Shown: positions 1 through 7,720 of the stretch, piece by piece | Numbering within the stretch: position 1 is the stretch's first letter | Layout: each line of letters begins with the position of its first letter | Assembly (NCBI GenBank): GCA_020073105.1 | Contig: JAIQFW010000015.1 | Coordinates: 1-35,957, forward strand | Source of the DNA: Terriglobia bacterium | Lineage (GTDB): Bacteria; Acidobacteriota; Terriglobia; Terriglobales; Acidobacteriaceae | Length of the DNA stretch: 35,957 nt | Direction: 5' to 3' | The notes under the pieces: model-generated | Told to the model about the DNA's origin: nothing | Seen by the model: only the letters and a program-made list of their open reading frames with translations | Databases searched by the model: none | Position numbers and translations under genes: made by a program

Positions 1-299
1 GTGCACTGAGCCTCAACATTGAAATTCAATAGTCGGGTGCCCTCGCTGGCAAGTTTGTCGATTCTGGGCGTAGGCGCTCCACGAAGGATGCCGCCGCCAT
101 AGATCCCGAGCTCACCATAGCCGAGATTGTCTGTGAGCATCAGGACGATGTTAGGATTCGCCCTGCTGCCAGCCAGCGACCTCTGCTGATGTTTTCCCTG
201 CTCCGGTGAGGGCGACGGCGGCTCCTGCCCAGCCAGAGTCAGCACCGTGGAGACTAAGAAAAGGATCGCGGCGCAGCGGTTCTTTCTCAGAAGAGTCAT
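1..299 (-). CDS. Sulfatase (arylsulfatase family), N-terminal part, cut by window edge
   Basis: Partial exported sulfatase that would hydrolyse sulfate esters in the periplasm. The 99 visible residues start with a signal-peptide-like segment (MTLLRKNR, then a hydrophobic run to about residue 23). A sulfatase N-terminus follows: [17 protein letters not shown] at residues 49-65, containing metal-ligand Asp57, then [17 protein letters not shown]. The last complete codon (bases 5-3) is Cys99, and the next two bases begin a Thr codon. The C-T therefore matches the start of the CxPxR signature whose Cys is converted to formylglycine in this family. The start is supported by GGAGG at 304-308 on the minus strand, just upstream of the ATG. 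It is transcribed divergently from the kinase. The exact substrate class cannot be told. Confidence 0.9.
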   Translation of the reverse strand, partial: MTLLRKNRCAAILFLVSTVLTLAGQEPPSPSPEQGKHQQRSLAGSRANPNIVLMLTDNLGYGELGIYGGGILRGAPTPRIDKLASEGTRLLNFNVEAQC

Positions 300-530
300 G
301 GTTCCTCCGATAGGCTACATCGCATCTACCGAGGACACCTATGGCGATGCGCCTGAAGTTTACCCCGTACTTTCCCCATCAGCATAGAGGGTCAACACGT
401 TTGTGGGATACGCCCGAGTGACGGGCTAACCGGAACTAATCTCCCCGGATTGGTCTCGATAAACGCGCATGTATCGACTGATCGGGGCAACTTCCGGGTG
501 GTCGCGGGCCGGAAGTTGGTGTGGCTTTCT

Positions 531-626
531 GTTGCCGCCACAGAGTCGCGTGGCGTGACTCTGTGGTCTCTTGCAAGGAGTTCGGAAAGTCCGTCGATTG
601 GCTACTGACCGGACGGGAGGGCGAAT
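531..626 (+). pseudogene. Relic of an XRE-type (HTH) regulator, copy A
   Basis: Bases 575-626 encode KEFGKSVDWLLTGREGE and a stop, the C-terminal end of a small Xre-family helix-turn-helix regulator. Bases 578-616 are identical over 39 nt to copy B at 4163-4201. Upstream of 572 the match is poor: short pieces resembling VAA and GVT occur near 531-560 in shifted frames, while the central QGYLSALEHGEK-like helix of copy B is missing. No start codon or ribosome binding site can be assigned. This is a truncated, frameshifted remnant upstream of the kinase gene. Confidence 0.6.
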
Positions 627-987
627 GAGGCCACCCGGGAACAACGCTTCGGTAAGCGGGGTGCTCATCGAGTTCCGTTCAGGCACGCGTCACCCTCGAA
701 TTCAGCCTGGTTCAGAGAGGCACTCGGCTGAAGCTGACGCACGAGTTCTTCCCCGATTCTCAATGATCAGGCGGTCTCCCAGACTTGCCGCCTGGTGCAT
801 GGAGTGTGTCCCCATCAGGGTGGTCAGCTTATCACGTGTAATCACCTAATCGGTCAGCGCGATGACTAGGTCCGCACTTTTGGTATCAAGCGCCGCGGTG
901 CGCTCGTCCAGTAGAAGCGCATAGGTTCCGGTTTGCCGACCACCGGCGCAGAATTCGTCACATCTGCTCCAACGTGCTGCCACAGGC

Positions 988-993
988 TATAAT
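988..993 (+). promoter_or_regulatory. Consensus -10 box placed for a leaderless kinase transcript
   Basis: A perfect TATAAT lies 10 nt before the ATG at 1004. With the usual distance to the start site, transcription would begin at about 1000-1002, leaving almost no leader. No Shine-Dalgarno sequence precedes the ATG, which agrees with leaderless translation. No convincing -35 is seen. Confidence 0.5.
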
Positions 994-1003
994 TGCGCCA
1001 CTC

Positions 1004-3586
1004 ATGGCGCTTACCTCTGGTACGAAACTTGGCCCCTATGAAATTCAATCACCGCTCGGTGCCGGCGGTATGGGCGAGGTGTATCGCGCCCGCGACAAGC
1101 GCCTCGACCGCCAGGTCGCGATTAAGGTTCTGCCTGCGGGCCTTTCCTCCGACATTGCTCTAAAGCAACGCCTGGAGCGCGAAGCCAAAGCTGTTTCCAA
1201 ACTCTCGCATCCTCACATTTGCACTCTCTATGACATCGGTCATCAGGATGGCGTGGATTTTCTCGTCATGGAGTACCTGGAGGGCGAGACAATTGAACAT
1301 CGGCTGCTGAAGGGGCCGTTGCCGCCGGACCAGACTCTGCGTTATGCCACACAGATTGCCGATGCGTTGGCCAAAGCGCACAAGCTGGGAATCACGCACC
1401 GCGACCTGAAGCCAGCGAACGTCATGCTGACCAAGAGCGGTGCCAAGCTGATGGATTTCGGCCTGGCGAAACAGTCGGGCGGGGCGTCGCTGGCGGACGA
1501 ACTCACCGAAATGACCGTGGAACAAGCGAAGCTGACCAGCGACGGCATGATCGTCGGCACGTTCCAGTACATGGCGCCGGAGCAAGTGGAGGGAAAAGAG
1601 GCGGACGCACGCACTGATATTTTTGCCTTCGGGGAGTTGATCCATGAGATGGCAACCGGTAAGCCGGCGTTTTCCGGGAGGAGCCGGGCGAGTTTGATCG
1701 CCGCCATTCTGACCGCTGAGCCTCCCTCGATTACGCAATTGCAGCCGCTCACACCGCCGGCGTTGGAACGAGTGGTTAAGAAATGCCTCGCGAAAGATCC
1801 TGAAGAACGCTGGCAGAGCGCGAGCGATCTGGCCAGCGAGCTGCAGTGGATAACAACCACATCGCAGTCGGGATCGACTTCCGCCGCGCCGGTAAAGAGC
1901 GGCTGGCGAGCCAACACCCCGTGGTGGCTGGTTGGGGCATTGACGGTTGTGCTAGTACTGGCGGCGGGGACGTGGATGGTGGGCCGGTGGTCCGCCGTCA
2001 AACCACAGCCAAGATTCACCCGGCTGACGTATCAACAGGGCTATATCTCGAATGCACGCTTCGCCAAGGACGGGCAGACGGTCGTCTATAGCGCGCAGTG
2101 GAGCGACGAGCCAATGCAGGTGTACTCAGTCGGCACGGAATTCCCCCAATCCACGAAACTGGATCTGCCCAGCGCAGGGCTGCTGGCACTTTCCCCTGCC
2201 GGAGACATGCAACTCGCGGTGGATCCCATCTATCACCACAATTTTCTGAACGGCACGATGGCGCAGGCACAAATGGCCGGGAGCACGCCCCGTTCGCTCG
2301 AACGGGAAGTCATTGCGGCCGATTACGCTCCCGATGGCAAGACCCTGGCGGTGGTGCGCTATGCGGACCGCAAAGTGCAACTGGAGTATCCCGCCGGGAA
2401 AGTATTGTTCACCACCTCCGGCTACGTGGATCATGTGCGGGTGTCGCCCAGCGGCAAGCAGGTTGCGTTCCTGGAACATCCGGTGTACGACGATGACCGG
2501 GGATGGGTGGCAGTTGTGGATGACGCCGGCAATCATAAGCAATTGACCCAGGAGTTTCCTGCGACGCGGGGGTTGGCCTGGTCCCGGACCGGCACGGAAA
2601 TCTGGTTCACCGCCGCCGGGGAGACGCAGTCGGCCGATCTGTTGTTGAGTGGGGTCAGCCTTGCAGGCAAACAGCGGGAGATCTTGGCGGCACCGAATCG
2701 GACACGGATTCTCGACATCGCCGCGGATGGGCGTGTCCTTCTTGCCAACGAGCAGGCGCGCACCGAGATCACGGCGATCGACCCCGCCACCGGAAAAGAA
2801 CGGCGGGGCCTGGAATGGTTCAATGGCTCGGGGGCACCCGAGATTTCGCCCGACGGGAAGGCCATGGTTTTTCAGGAATGGTCTGGACCGGCGGGGCCGT
2901 TCTATCTGGTGGTTTACAGGAAGCTGGATGGTTCTGCGCCAGTGGCGCTGGGCCCGGGCTCAGATCCGAGATTTTCACCTGACGGGACCACAGTCGCTGC
3001 GATCGTCTTCTCCCGACCTCCGCAGGTGGCGCTGCACCCGATTGGAGCGGGAGAAAGCCGGCGTTTGCCCGTGGGCGACATTGTGAGCCTCACACACGTG
3101 GCTTGGTTCCCGGATGGAAAACATCTACTGCTTACCGGAGCAACCGAAGGGCAACCGCTGCGGACCTATGAGATGGATCTTGTGGGAGGAAAGCCCGAGC
3201 CTCTGGGGCCCGCTGATTTCAGGGGAACGGTCGTCGCCAGCGATGGAAAGCGCATTGCCGGGCAGAACGTCTCCGGGGAAGCGATGGTGTTTGATCTCGG
3301 GACCCAGAAAGTGCAACCGGTCCCGGGGATCGAGCCCGAGGGGAGGGTTGGCCAATGGACGGAGGACGGGAAAGCGCTGTTGGTGTACTCGGGAACTCCG
3401 TGGGACACCCGCGTGGATCGGGTGGAAGTGGCGACCGGAAAGCGGACGCCACTTCGGAAGGTGGAACTAAAGGAGAAAGCGGGTTCTACGCTCCTCTACC
3501 TGCAGTACGCCGAACGCAGCAAGACTTCGGTTTATGTTACGTTGCGCTTTCTGGGATCCTTGTACGTGGTGGAGGGATTGAAGTGA
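1004..3586 (+). CDS. Membrane Ser/Thr protein kinase with C-terminal TolB-like beta-propeller
   Basis: Pkn-type (Hanks) kinase of 860 aa anchored in the inner membrane; it would phosphorylate proteins in response to an external or envelope signal. The catalytic domain spans roughly residues 10-285. It shows the glycine loop (GAGGMGEVY, 19-27), the ATP-binding lysine (Lys41 in VAIKV), HRDLKPAN with catalytic Asp134, DFG at 151-153 and APEQ near 191. One membrane helix follows at about 307-327 (WWLVGALTVVLVLAAG). The remainder is a propeller of TolB/WD40-like blades with repeated SPDGK or FSPDG turns, a common architecture in Acidobacteriota. The start at 1004 is chosen because MALTSGTKLGPYEI is the usual N-terminus and a TATAAT sits 10 nt upstream; a GTG at 974 is possible but less likely. 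All catalytic residues are present, so it should be active. Its target is unknown. Confidence 0.93.
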   Translation: MALTSGTKLGPYEIQSPLGAGGMGEVYRARDKRLDRQVAIKVLPAGLSSDIALKQRLEREAKAVSKLSHPHICTLYDIGHQDGVDFLVMEYLEGETIEHRLLKGPLPPDQTLRYATQIADALAKAHKLGITHRDLKPANVMLTKSGAKLMDFGLAKQSGGASLADELTEMTVEQAKLTSDGMIVGTFQYMAPEQVEGKEADARTDIFAFGELIHEMATGKPAFSGRSRASLIAAILTAEPPSITQLQPLTPPALERVVKKCLAKDPEERWQSASDLASELQWITTTSQSGSTSAAPVKSGWRANTPWWLVGALTVVLVLAAGTWMVGRWSAVKPQPRFTRLTYQQGYISNARFAKDGQTVVYSAQWSDEPMQVYSVGTEFPQSTKLDLPSAGLLALSPAGDMQLAVDPIYHHNFLNGTMAQAQMAGSTPRSLEREVIAADYAPDGKTLAVVRYADRKVQLEYPAGKVLFTTSGYVDHVRVSPSGKQVAFLEHPVYDDDRGWVAVVDDAGNHKQLTQEFPATRGLAWSRTGTEIWFTAAGETQSADLLLSGVSLAGKQREILAAPNRTRILDIAADGRVLLANEQARTEITAIDPATGKERRGLEWFNGSGAPEISPDGKAMVFQEWSGPAGPFYLVVYRKLDGSAPVALGPGSDPRFSPDGTTVAAIVFSRPPQVALHPIGAGESRRLPVGDIVSLTHVAWFPDGKHLLLTGATEGQPLRTYEMDLVGGKPEPLGPADFRGTVVASDGKRIAGQNVSGEAMVFDLGTQKVQPVPGIEPEGRVGQWTEDGKALLVYSGTPWDTRVDRVEVATGKRTPLRKVELKEKAGSTLLYLQYAERSKTSVYVTLRFLGSLYVVEGLK

Positions 3587-4048
3587 AGAGTCCTTCGATT
3601 TCTAGAGCCGCTTAATGTGTCCCGTGATTGCTCCCGAGTAACGGGCAACCCTCCCATAATCCGGTAAGGGAAGAGTTGCCGACTATTCACTAGAAGGCCG
3701 CTCTTTTCTCGCCTCGATTCTCCTGAGCTCTACCGAAATTACGCAACCGCCAGGAAGAACGCCTCATTCTTCACCTTTTCGGATTTAGGTCTTGCCTGGG
3801 ATTGGAGCCACTGGTCAAGCGCTCTTGCCAGTGGCTCCGTGTCTTCCCGGAATCAAAAATATGGGCCGCGCCGCAGTTGCTTCTGAACTCGGGAAGGCAA
3901 GTCTCCCATCTTCACAGGACCGCGGGCGTTGGCGAAGAATGCCAGTACACTCATGGGAGAGTCGAGGAGGTACGACTCATCGCTTGCCGAGGCGGAGTCC
4001 GACGATAGCAGAAGTGCCCACGACGACACCGACTGGAAATGATGCTGG
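3587..4048. other. Intergenic region after the kinase gene
   Basis: About 460 bases with no convincing gene. It holds a strong inverted repeat (3804-3838). A short frame opens at ATG 3953, in phase with the regulator relic at 4049, but is stopped by TGA at 4040-4042. It may be the lost N-terminal half of that regulator, although it does not resemble one clearly. Confidence 0.5.
3804..3838. other. Long perfect inverted repeat (hairpin) downstream of kinase
   Basis: GGAGCCACTGG (3804-3814) is exactly complementary to CCAGTGGCTCC (3828-3838). Inside it CAAG (3816-3819) pairs with CTTG (3824-3827), leaving one bulged T and a CGCT loop: 15 paired bases in 35 nt. No T-run follows on either strand, so it is not a classical Rho-independent terminator. 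It could be an RNA structure, a processing site or a short palindromic repeat element. Confidence 0.6.
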
Positions 4049-4213
4049 ATGTCCGAGGCAACCGTTGCCGCGCGCCGTGTTGGTGTCACGCAAGGTTACT
4101 TGTCGGCGCTGGAACATGGGGAGAAGGAGCCAGGCGCCGCCGTACTGCTAGCTATCAGCAAAGAGTTCGGAAAGTCCGTCGATTGGCTACTGACCGGACG
4201 GCAGAGCGAATGA
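4049..4213 (+). pseudogene. XRE-family HTH regulator fragment, copy B
   Basis: 54-codon reading frame from ATG 4049 to TGA 4211-4213, encoding an Xre-type helix-turn-helix. VAARRVGVTQGYLSALEHG at residues 6-24 contains the recognition helix, and KEFGKSVDWLLTG is at 38-50. The N-terminal first helix expected in the family is missing. A TGA at 4040-4042 separates this piece from an upstream frame starting at 3953, so the gene appears broken, though a short functional DNA-binding peptide cannot be excluded. No ribosome binding site is visible at 4049. The C-terminal 39 nt match copy A exactly. Confidence 0.55.
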
Positions 4214-4297
4214 CATCACAGGGAACAACGACCTGATAAGAGTGTGTCAGGGGAGTTTTGTTCAGCCGACGCCACTGTCTTGAGTCCAGAAAATCGC

Positions 4298-4325
4298 TTG
4301 CGCTCTGCGGAGACCAGGGTATAAT
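4298..4325 (+). promoter_or_regulatory. Sigma70-like promoter upstream of hypothetical gene
   Basis: TTGCGC (4298-4303), a 16-nt spacer and TATAAT (4320-4325) lie about 100-120 nt before the candidate starts of the 4422-5774 gene. The match to consensus is good; there is no other evidence. Confidence 0.4.
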
Positions 4326-4421
4326 CAAGACGTAACGAGCAAGCTCCCAGACATTCTAACCATCCCTTCGGACGCGTTTCCATCGTAGTTCAGTTTTTGA
4401 CCAAGACGAACTTGAGTCAGC

Positions 4422-5774
4422 GTGTGCAGGTCTATACCGCTGATCATGGCGACCGCAACGCGATGGAGGTGCCCCGTGGCCAGGACTACTCGTTTACCGA
4501 AAGGCCATTCTGGATCGGAAACCCAGATTGTCTCGACCGCGGGAACGATCTTCGGCGATGGCACAGCGGTTGAGCTCGTTGGTGGGACGGGCGACAAGCC
4601 CAGGTTGCTCTCGTGGAACGGAAGAAAATCGACCATCGCGGCGCAGGTCGAACGCGAGGGCAAGATTTACCAACCGGTTGACCTGCATCCCAGCATTTGG
4701 AAAGCGACAAGGCTACCCAACAGCGTCGCCGACTACGGCAAAGGGTCGGACTTGTTTACCGAAACCCGAGAACTGCTGGAGACTCATCTCGGTTTCTCCG
4801 CTGCTGAAGCTGCGCTGGCTACGGGTTGGATTTGTACTTGCTGGTTCGCAGATTTTCTGTCCAGCCCGCCTACTCTCTTCGTTTACGGATCGGACATGGG
4901 CCTCGCGATCACGCTGTTCCAGCTGCTCAGCTGCATCTGTCGTCATCCTCTGCTCCTCGCGGAACTCAACCGCGCTTCACTCTGTGCGCTGATGGCCTTG
5001 CGGCCCACTTGGCTCATCAATCAGCCAGGGATGACGTCTCGACTCCTTGATTTTTGCGGTGACTCCAACTACCGAGGAGTCCTTGTACCCGGAACCAGGG
5101 GCGACGTGCTCGATCTAGTGAGCTCAAAGTCAATTTTCATGGGGGCGAATAGCGCCGCACACTCGTGGTGTGAGCACAGCCTCCATCTCGCCTTGCCTCC
5201 TGCCCGCCGCGGGCCGCCACCGCTGGACGAGGCCAGGCAAGTTCAGATCGCAGACCACTTTCAGCCGCGTTTCCTGTTGTACCGACTACATCATTTACAG
5301 CAAGTTCGCCAATCTCGATCCAACGGTTCGGCACCGCCCATGAGTGACCTTGCTGGCACGCTGCAAACCTGCAGTCCGAACGGTAACCAAGTTGAGTCAC
5401 TATGGCTGCCCCTGCTTCAGGCACAAGAGCGTGACGCTCTCGCGCAGCGGTGTTGGGATCCGGGTTCGGCAATGATCGAAGTGTTATTGTCGCTTCGGCA
5501 TGCGAGCGAAAGCGAAACAGCCATGAAAGAGTTGGCCGCACTCACCAATGCTCTCTTGCGCTCGCGCGGGGAGAATCGTGAATACAGCGAGGAGGAGCTC
5601 GGCAAGAGACTGCAAAAGCTCGGGGTGCACCGCCATCGCAAGAACATCGGCATGGTCATCGTGTTCGATCGAGCGAACAGTTGCCGGGTGCACCAGTTGG
5701 CCCGCAGCTTCAGTGTCGGGAAGAGTGTAACCGGGTGTCCAGATTGCGAGGAAGCTCAGGTTGCTAAGGAATAA
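4422..5774 (+). CDS. Hypothetical protein with a possible degenerate P-loop-like core
   Basis: Protein of up to 450 aa that I cannot assign to a named family. Codon use and length argue that it is real. A central part reads like an eroded P-loop NTPase: LFVYGSDMGLAITLFQLLSC (starting about residue 150) sits where a helicase or primase ATPase would have a hydrophobic strand plus Walker A but lacks the GKT, and LMALRPTWLINQPG follows where a Walker B strand would be. The C-terminal half (ALLRSRGE, YSEEELGKRLQKLGV, then basic residues) looks like a winged-helix end, and the last residues hold CPDC. Both readings are inference from pattern. The start is GTG 4422 or ATG 4446, neither with a ribosome binding site; an in-frame TGA at 4413-4415 closes the frame upstream. 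It probably forms an operon with the next gene, 68 nt downstream. Confidence 0.7.
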   Translation: MCRSIPLIMATATRWRCPVARTTRLPKGHSGSETQIVSTAGTIFGDGTAVELVGGTGDKPRLLSWNGRKSTIAAQVEREGKIYQPVDLHPSIWKATRLPNSVADYGKGSDLFTETRELLETHLGFSAAEAALATGWICTCWFADFLSSPPTLFVYGSDMGLAITLFQLLSCICRHPLLLAELNRASLCALMALRPTWLINQPGMTSRLLDFCGDSNYRGVLVPGTRGDVLDLVSSKSIFMGANSAAHSWCEHSLHLALPPARRGPPPLDEARQVQIADHFQPRFLLYRLHHLQQVRQSRSNGSAPPMSDLAGTLQTCSPNGNQVESLWLPLLQAQERDALAQRCWDPGSAMIEVLLSLRHASESETAMKELAALTNALLRSRGENREYSEEELGKRLQKLGVHRHRKNIGMVIVFDRANSCRVHQLARSFSVGKSVTGCPDCEEAQVAKE

Positions 5775-5842
5775 CGCACCTGTGAAGGCGCGAAGGGTGT
5801 GTAGGGTGTGCAAGAAATCTAGTAAGTAGTTACGGAGGACAA

Positions 5843-6556
5843 ATGCCACATTTGAAAAGCAGGCTGACCAAGGATGAGATGGTGGCGTATCTAGCTTACG
5901 CGAAGAAATTGTGCGCTCTCGGATTCGACCCTGAGGTTCCGGAGGAGGAAGCACCCCATTTGCTCACCATCGAGATCGCTTCTCCGCCGGCAAGCATGAT
6001 GTACGTTCTTCGCAGCGGCGGGGTTGTTTACGACATTTTGACTCGATTTGTTCCCCTGCAATCGGGGTTGATACTGAAAGATTGTCTGGTTGGTACCTCT
6101 TGGGATACCCAAGCCGTGCTCGAGAGCTTCGAGAACCAGAGAGGCCCGGTTTGGGCGCTTGGCGATATTGAATATTCGAGGCACGAAGTGCTCAATCAGC
6201 GCATACAGAACTATCTCCGGTTTCATCGTGCGGGCGATATGGTCGAAGGTCGGATCTTGGCGACGAGTTTTAGACCGATTCCTGCCGAATATCGCAATGG
6301 TGCGATCGTGCCATTCCACATCACATTCGTGGATCAGTTCGACCACCCACTCACCAAGCAAGGGCAAATTCAAGTCTTGCGTCCAACCAAGCGGGAACAG
6401 GAAGCCCCCAGAGCTCATGGCGGGTTGTACCAGCCATGTGAGCCGGAGGAAGGGAGGGAATCAGTTGAAGACACGATTCGGCCTCCGTCCGCTGATTACG
6501 GCATCGTTCTCCCGCGAACCCTGACGAGCGACGGGGAAGACGCTGAGCTTTCTTGA
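5843..6556 (+). CDS. Hypothetical protein, 237 aa
   Basis: Not recognised. The start is well supported by GGAGG (5834-5838), 4 nt before the ATG. It has no signal peptide, membrane segment or obvious catalytic motif. It has a soluble, mixed composition with an N-terminal stretch rich in charged residues (KSRLTKDEMVAYLAYAKK) and a polar C-terminal tail after about residue 185. Its position directly after the 4422-5774 gene, on the same strand, suggests the two are co-transcribed and work together. Confidence 0.75.
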   Translation: MPHLKSRLTKDEMVAYLAYAKKLCALGFDPEVPEEEAPHLLTIEIASPPASMMYVLRSGGVVYDILTRFVPLQSGLILKDCLVGTSWDTQAVLESFENQRGPVWALGDIEYSRHEVLNQRIQNYLRFHRAGDMVEGRILATSFRPIPAEYRNGAIVPFHITFVDQFDHPLTKQGQIQVLRPTKREQEAPRAHGGLYQPCEPEEGRESVEDTIRPPSADYGIVLPRTLTSDGEDAELS

Positions 6557-6581
6557 AAGCGTGCTCGAAGGTTCTTTCAAG
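6552..6581 (+). terminator. Possible terminator hairpin overlapping a stop codon
   Basis: CTTGAAAG (6552-6559) pairs with CTTTCAAG (6574-6581) around a 14-nt loop. The TGA of the upstream gene (6554-6556) lies within the left arm. No T-run follows, so the terminator call is weak. Confidence 0.35.
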
Positions 6582-6606
6582 TACGGTAGGGGCAGGTCCG
6601 GAACTG

Positions 6607-6722
6607 GTGGCTGAGGCCAGGGCTCACGAAGAGTTCGGCCAAAAGGGCTAAGTCTTGGAACGTCAATTGCTATAGCTCGTGACCGGACAGGGGGAGAAAT
6701 GACGGCGCGGGGGCGGCGAATG
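6607..6722 (+). repeat. Imperfect direct repeat, copy C (regulator-tail relic)
   Basis: This stretch aligns with 24294-24397 over roughly 105-115 bp with few gaps; shared blocks include GGCCAGGGCT, TTGGAACGTCAATTG and GCGGCGAATG. Its part around 6657-6702 also resembles the tail of regulator copies A and B (a CGTCRATTGG block, then TGACCGGACRGG and an AATGA end), so it may be a further decayed copy of the same XRE gene tail. It lies immediately before the GntR promoter. The link to copies A and B is inference. Confidence 0.5.
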
Positions 6723-6750
6723 CTGGCGGGGCAAAAATACATATTCTCGC

Positions 6751-6778
6751 TTGACACGCGGAGGATATTGTATACAAT
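6751..6778 (+). promoter_or_regulatory. Promoter of the GntR regulator gene
   Basis: A perfect -35 TTGACA (6751-6756), a 16-nt spacer and a -10-like TACAAT (6773-6778). The predicted start site near 6785 leaves a leader of about 80 nt. The -10 is embedded in a GTATAC palindrome, so a bound repressor would block RNA polymerase. Confidence 0.6.
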
Positions 6779-6814
6779 TCCGTGCTGCCGGTGTGAATAC
6801 TGTATACGATATTC
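6767..6814. promoter_or_regulatory. Two GTATAC-centred operator-like palindromes
   Basis: Site 1 is the perfect 12-bp palindrome ATTGTATACAAT (6767-6778), overlapping the -10. Site 2 has the same GTATAC core (6802-6807) with outer arms GAATA (6795-6799) and TATTC (6810-6814) and two mismatched positions on each side. The centres are 32 bp apart, about three helical turns, so two dimers would sit on the same face. Palindromes with a GTATAC-type core are common operators of the FadR/UxuR side of the GntR family. The adjacent GntR gene is the obvious binder, giving autoregulation by inference. Confidence 0.6.
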
Positions 6815-6863
6815 ATCAAGTCTGGTTTGACAATGCAGTTTTCTGGGTTTGGAGCGTGGTGTG

Positions 6864-7577
6864 ATGAGCGATAGCTTCGTGATCCCCAGCGATTACAAGA
6901 CCATTCAGCAGATCGTGACGGACAAAATCCGCAACGCGATTCTGAACGGCATGATCAAGCCGAATGAAAGGCTGAATCAGGCGGACCTGGCGGAGAAGTT
7001 GAACGTTAGTCGGATCCCAACCCGCGAGGCCCTTCGCACCCTCGAAGCGGAAGGGTTGGTCACATTCTATCCTCGCCGCGGAGCGGTGGTGGCGACCATG
7101 TCTCCCGAGGAGATTGAAGAAGTATATGAGATACGCATTCTGCTGGAGACGAACGCCGCGCAACGTGCACTCAAACGCATGAGCGAGTCTGAACTCCGGG
7201 AAATCTGCGACATTCAGGAAAAGATGGTCGAGACCTCTGAGTTAGACGTCTGGATTGGCCTGAATGACCTCTTTCACCAGGCCATCTATAAGCCATCCGG
7301 ATGGACACGGCTGGTTTCCGTCATTGAGATGTTGCGCAATCTCACGACCCCATACGTCCGCATGTATGTTTCCGATCAATTTGACCGGCATGCTGCTGAC
7401 CTCGAACACGCCGAGATCGTGGCAGCTGTGGAAGCCCGAGACACAGTCGGTCTGAAGGCTGTGCTGCGGCGTCACTTGGCACATTCGTGCCAAGGAGTTC
7501 TTGCGTATTTGAAAAGAGTTGAACAGGAGTGCAGTTTGTCCGAGGCCAGGGACGAGCCCGTCCCCAAAACGGGATAG
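6864..7577 (+). CDS. GntR-family regulator, FadR/FCD subfamily
   Basis: 237-aa transcription factor that most likely senses a substrate or intermediate of the downstream pathway. The N-terminal winged helix-turn-helix covers about residues 10-75 (ADLAEKLNVSRIPTREALRTLE, then LVTFYPRRGAVV). The C-terminal FCD effector domain has the expected metal-ligand pattern: Asp and His in LNDLFHQAIY, then His in EHAEIVAAVEARD and in LRRHLAHS. Start ATG 6864 is preferred because GGAG (6851-6854) lies 9 nt upstream; TTG 6849 is in frame but poorer. It is the first gene of the catabolic island and has two candidate operators in its promoter. It is probably a repressor relieved by an organic acid, as usual for this subfamily. 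Confidence 0.92.
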   Translation: MSDSFVIPSDYKTIQQIVTDKIRNAILNGMIKPNERLNQADLAEKLNVSRIPTREALRTLEAEGLVTFYPRRGAVVATMSPEEIEEVYEIRILLETNAAQRALKRMSESELREICDIQEKMVETSELDVWIGLNDLFHQAIYKPSGWTRLVSVIEMLRNLTTPYVRMYVSDQFDRHAADLEHAEIVAAVEARDTVGLKAVLRRHLAHSCQGVLAYLKRVEQECSLSEARDEPVPKTG

Positions 7578-7633
7578 CGCTCGTCTTCTAGGCTGGTCTC
7601 GGATCGTAGTGCCCTTTCGCAAAGAACAAACAG

Positions 7634-7662
7634 TTGAGCTCGACCTCGCGACGGCGTAGACA
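7634..7662 (+). promoter_or_regulatory. Possible second promoter before the receptor gene
   Basis: TTGAGC (7634-7639) and TAGACA (7657-7662) are separated by 17 nt, 59 nt before the receptor ATG. I saw no GTATAC palindrome in this gap, so if used it may not be under direct control of the GntR protein. It is a moderate consensus match only. Confidence 0.3.
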
Positions 7663-7720
7663 ATCGCCCCGCGGGTGACGTGCAGGATTGTTTTTCACAC
7701 CGTCTCTAAGAGGGGGGCAT

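Larger units (their letters stand above)
300..1003. other. Intergenic region between divergent sulfatase and kinase genes
   Basis: About 700 bases without an intact gene. It holds the ribosome binding site of the sulfatase (304-308, minus strand), a decayed regulator relic (531-626) and the kinase promoter near 988-993. The open frames here look like chance: they have no family resemblance and no ribosome binding sites. I see nothing else supportable between 627 and 980. Confidence 0.6.

Noticed and set aside
1160-2019. Overlapping minus-strand open frames inside the kinase gene
   Set aside because: They lie opposite intact kinase motifs and have no ribosome binding site or recognisable domains.
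4360-4560. Alternative plus-strand frame before the 4422 gene that reads protein-like for about 60 codons
   Set aside because: It ends in a stop, has no start or family resemblance, and overlaps the better-supported frame.
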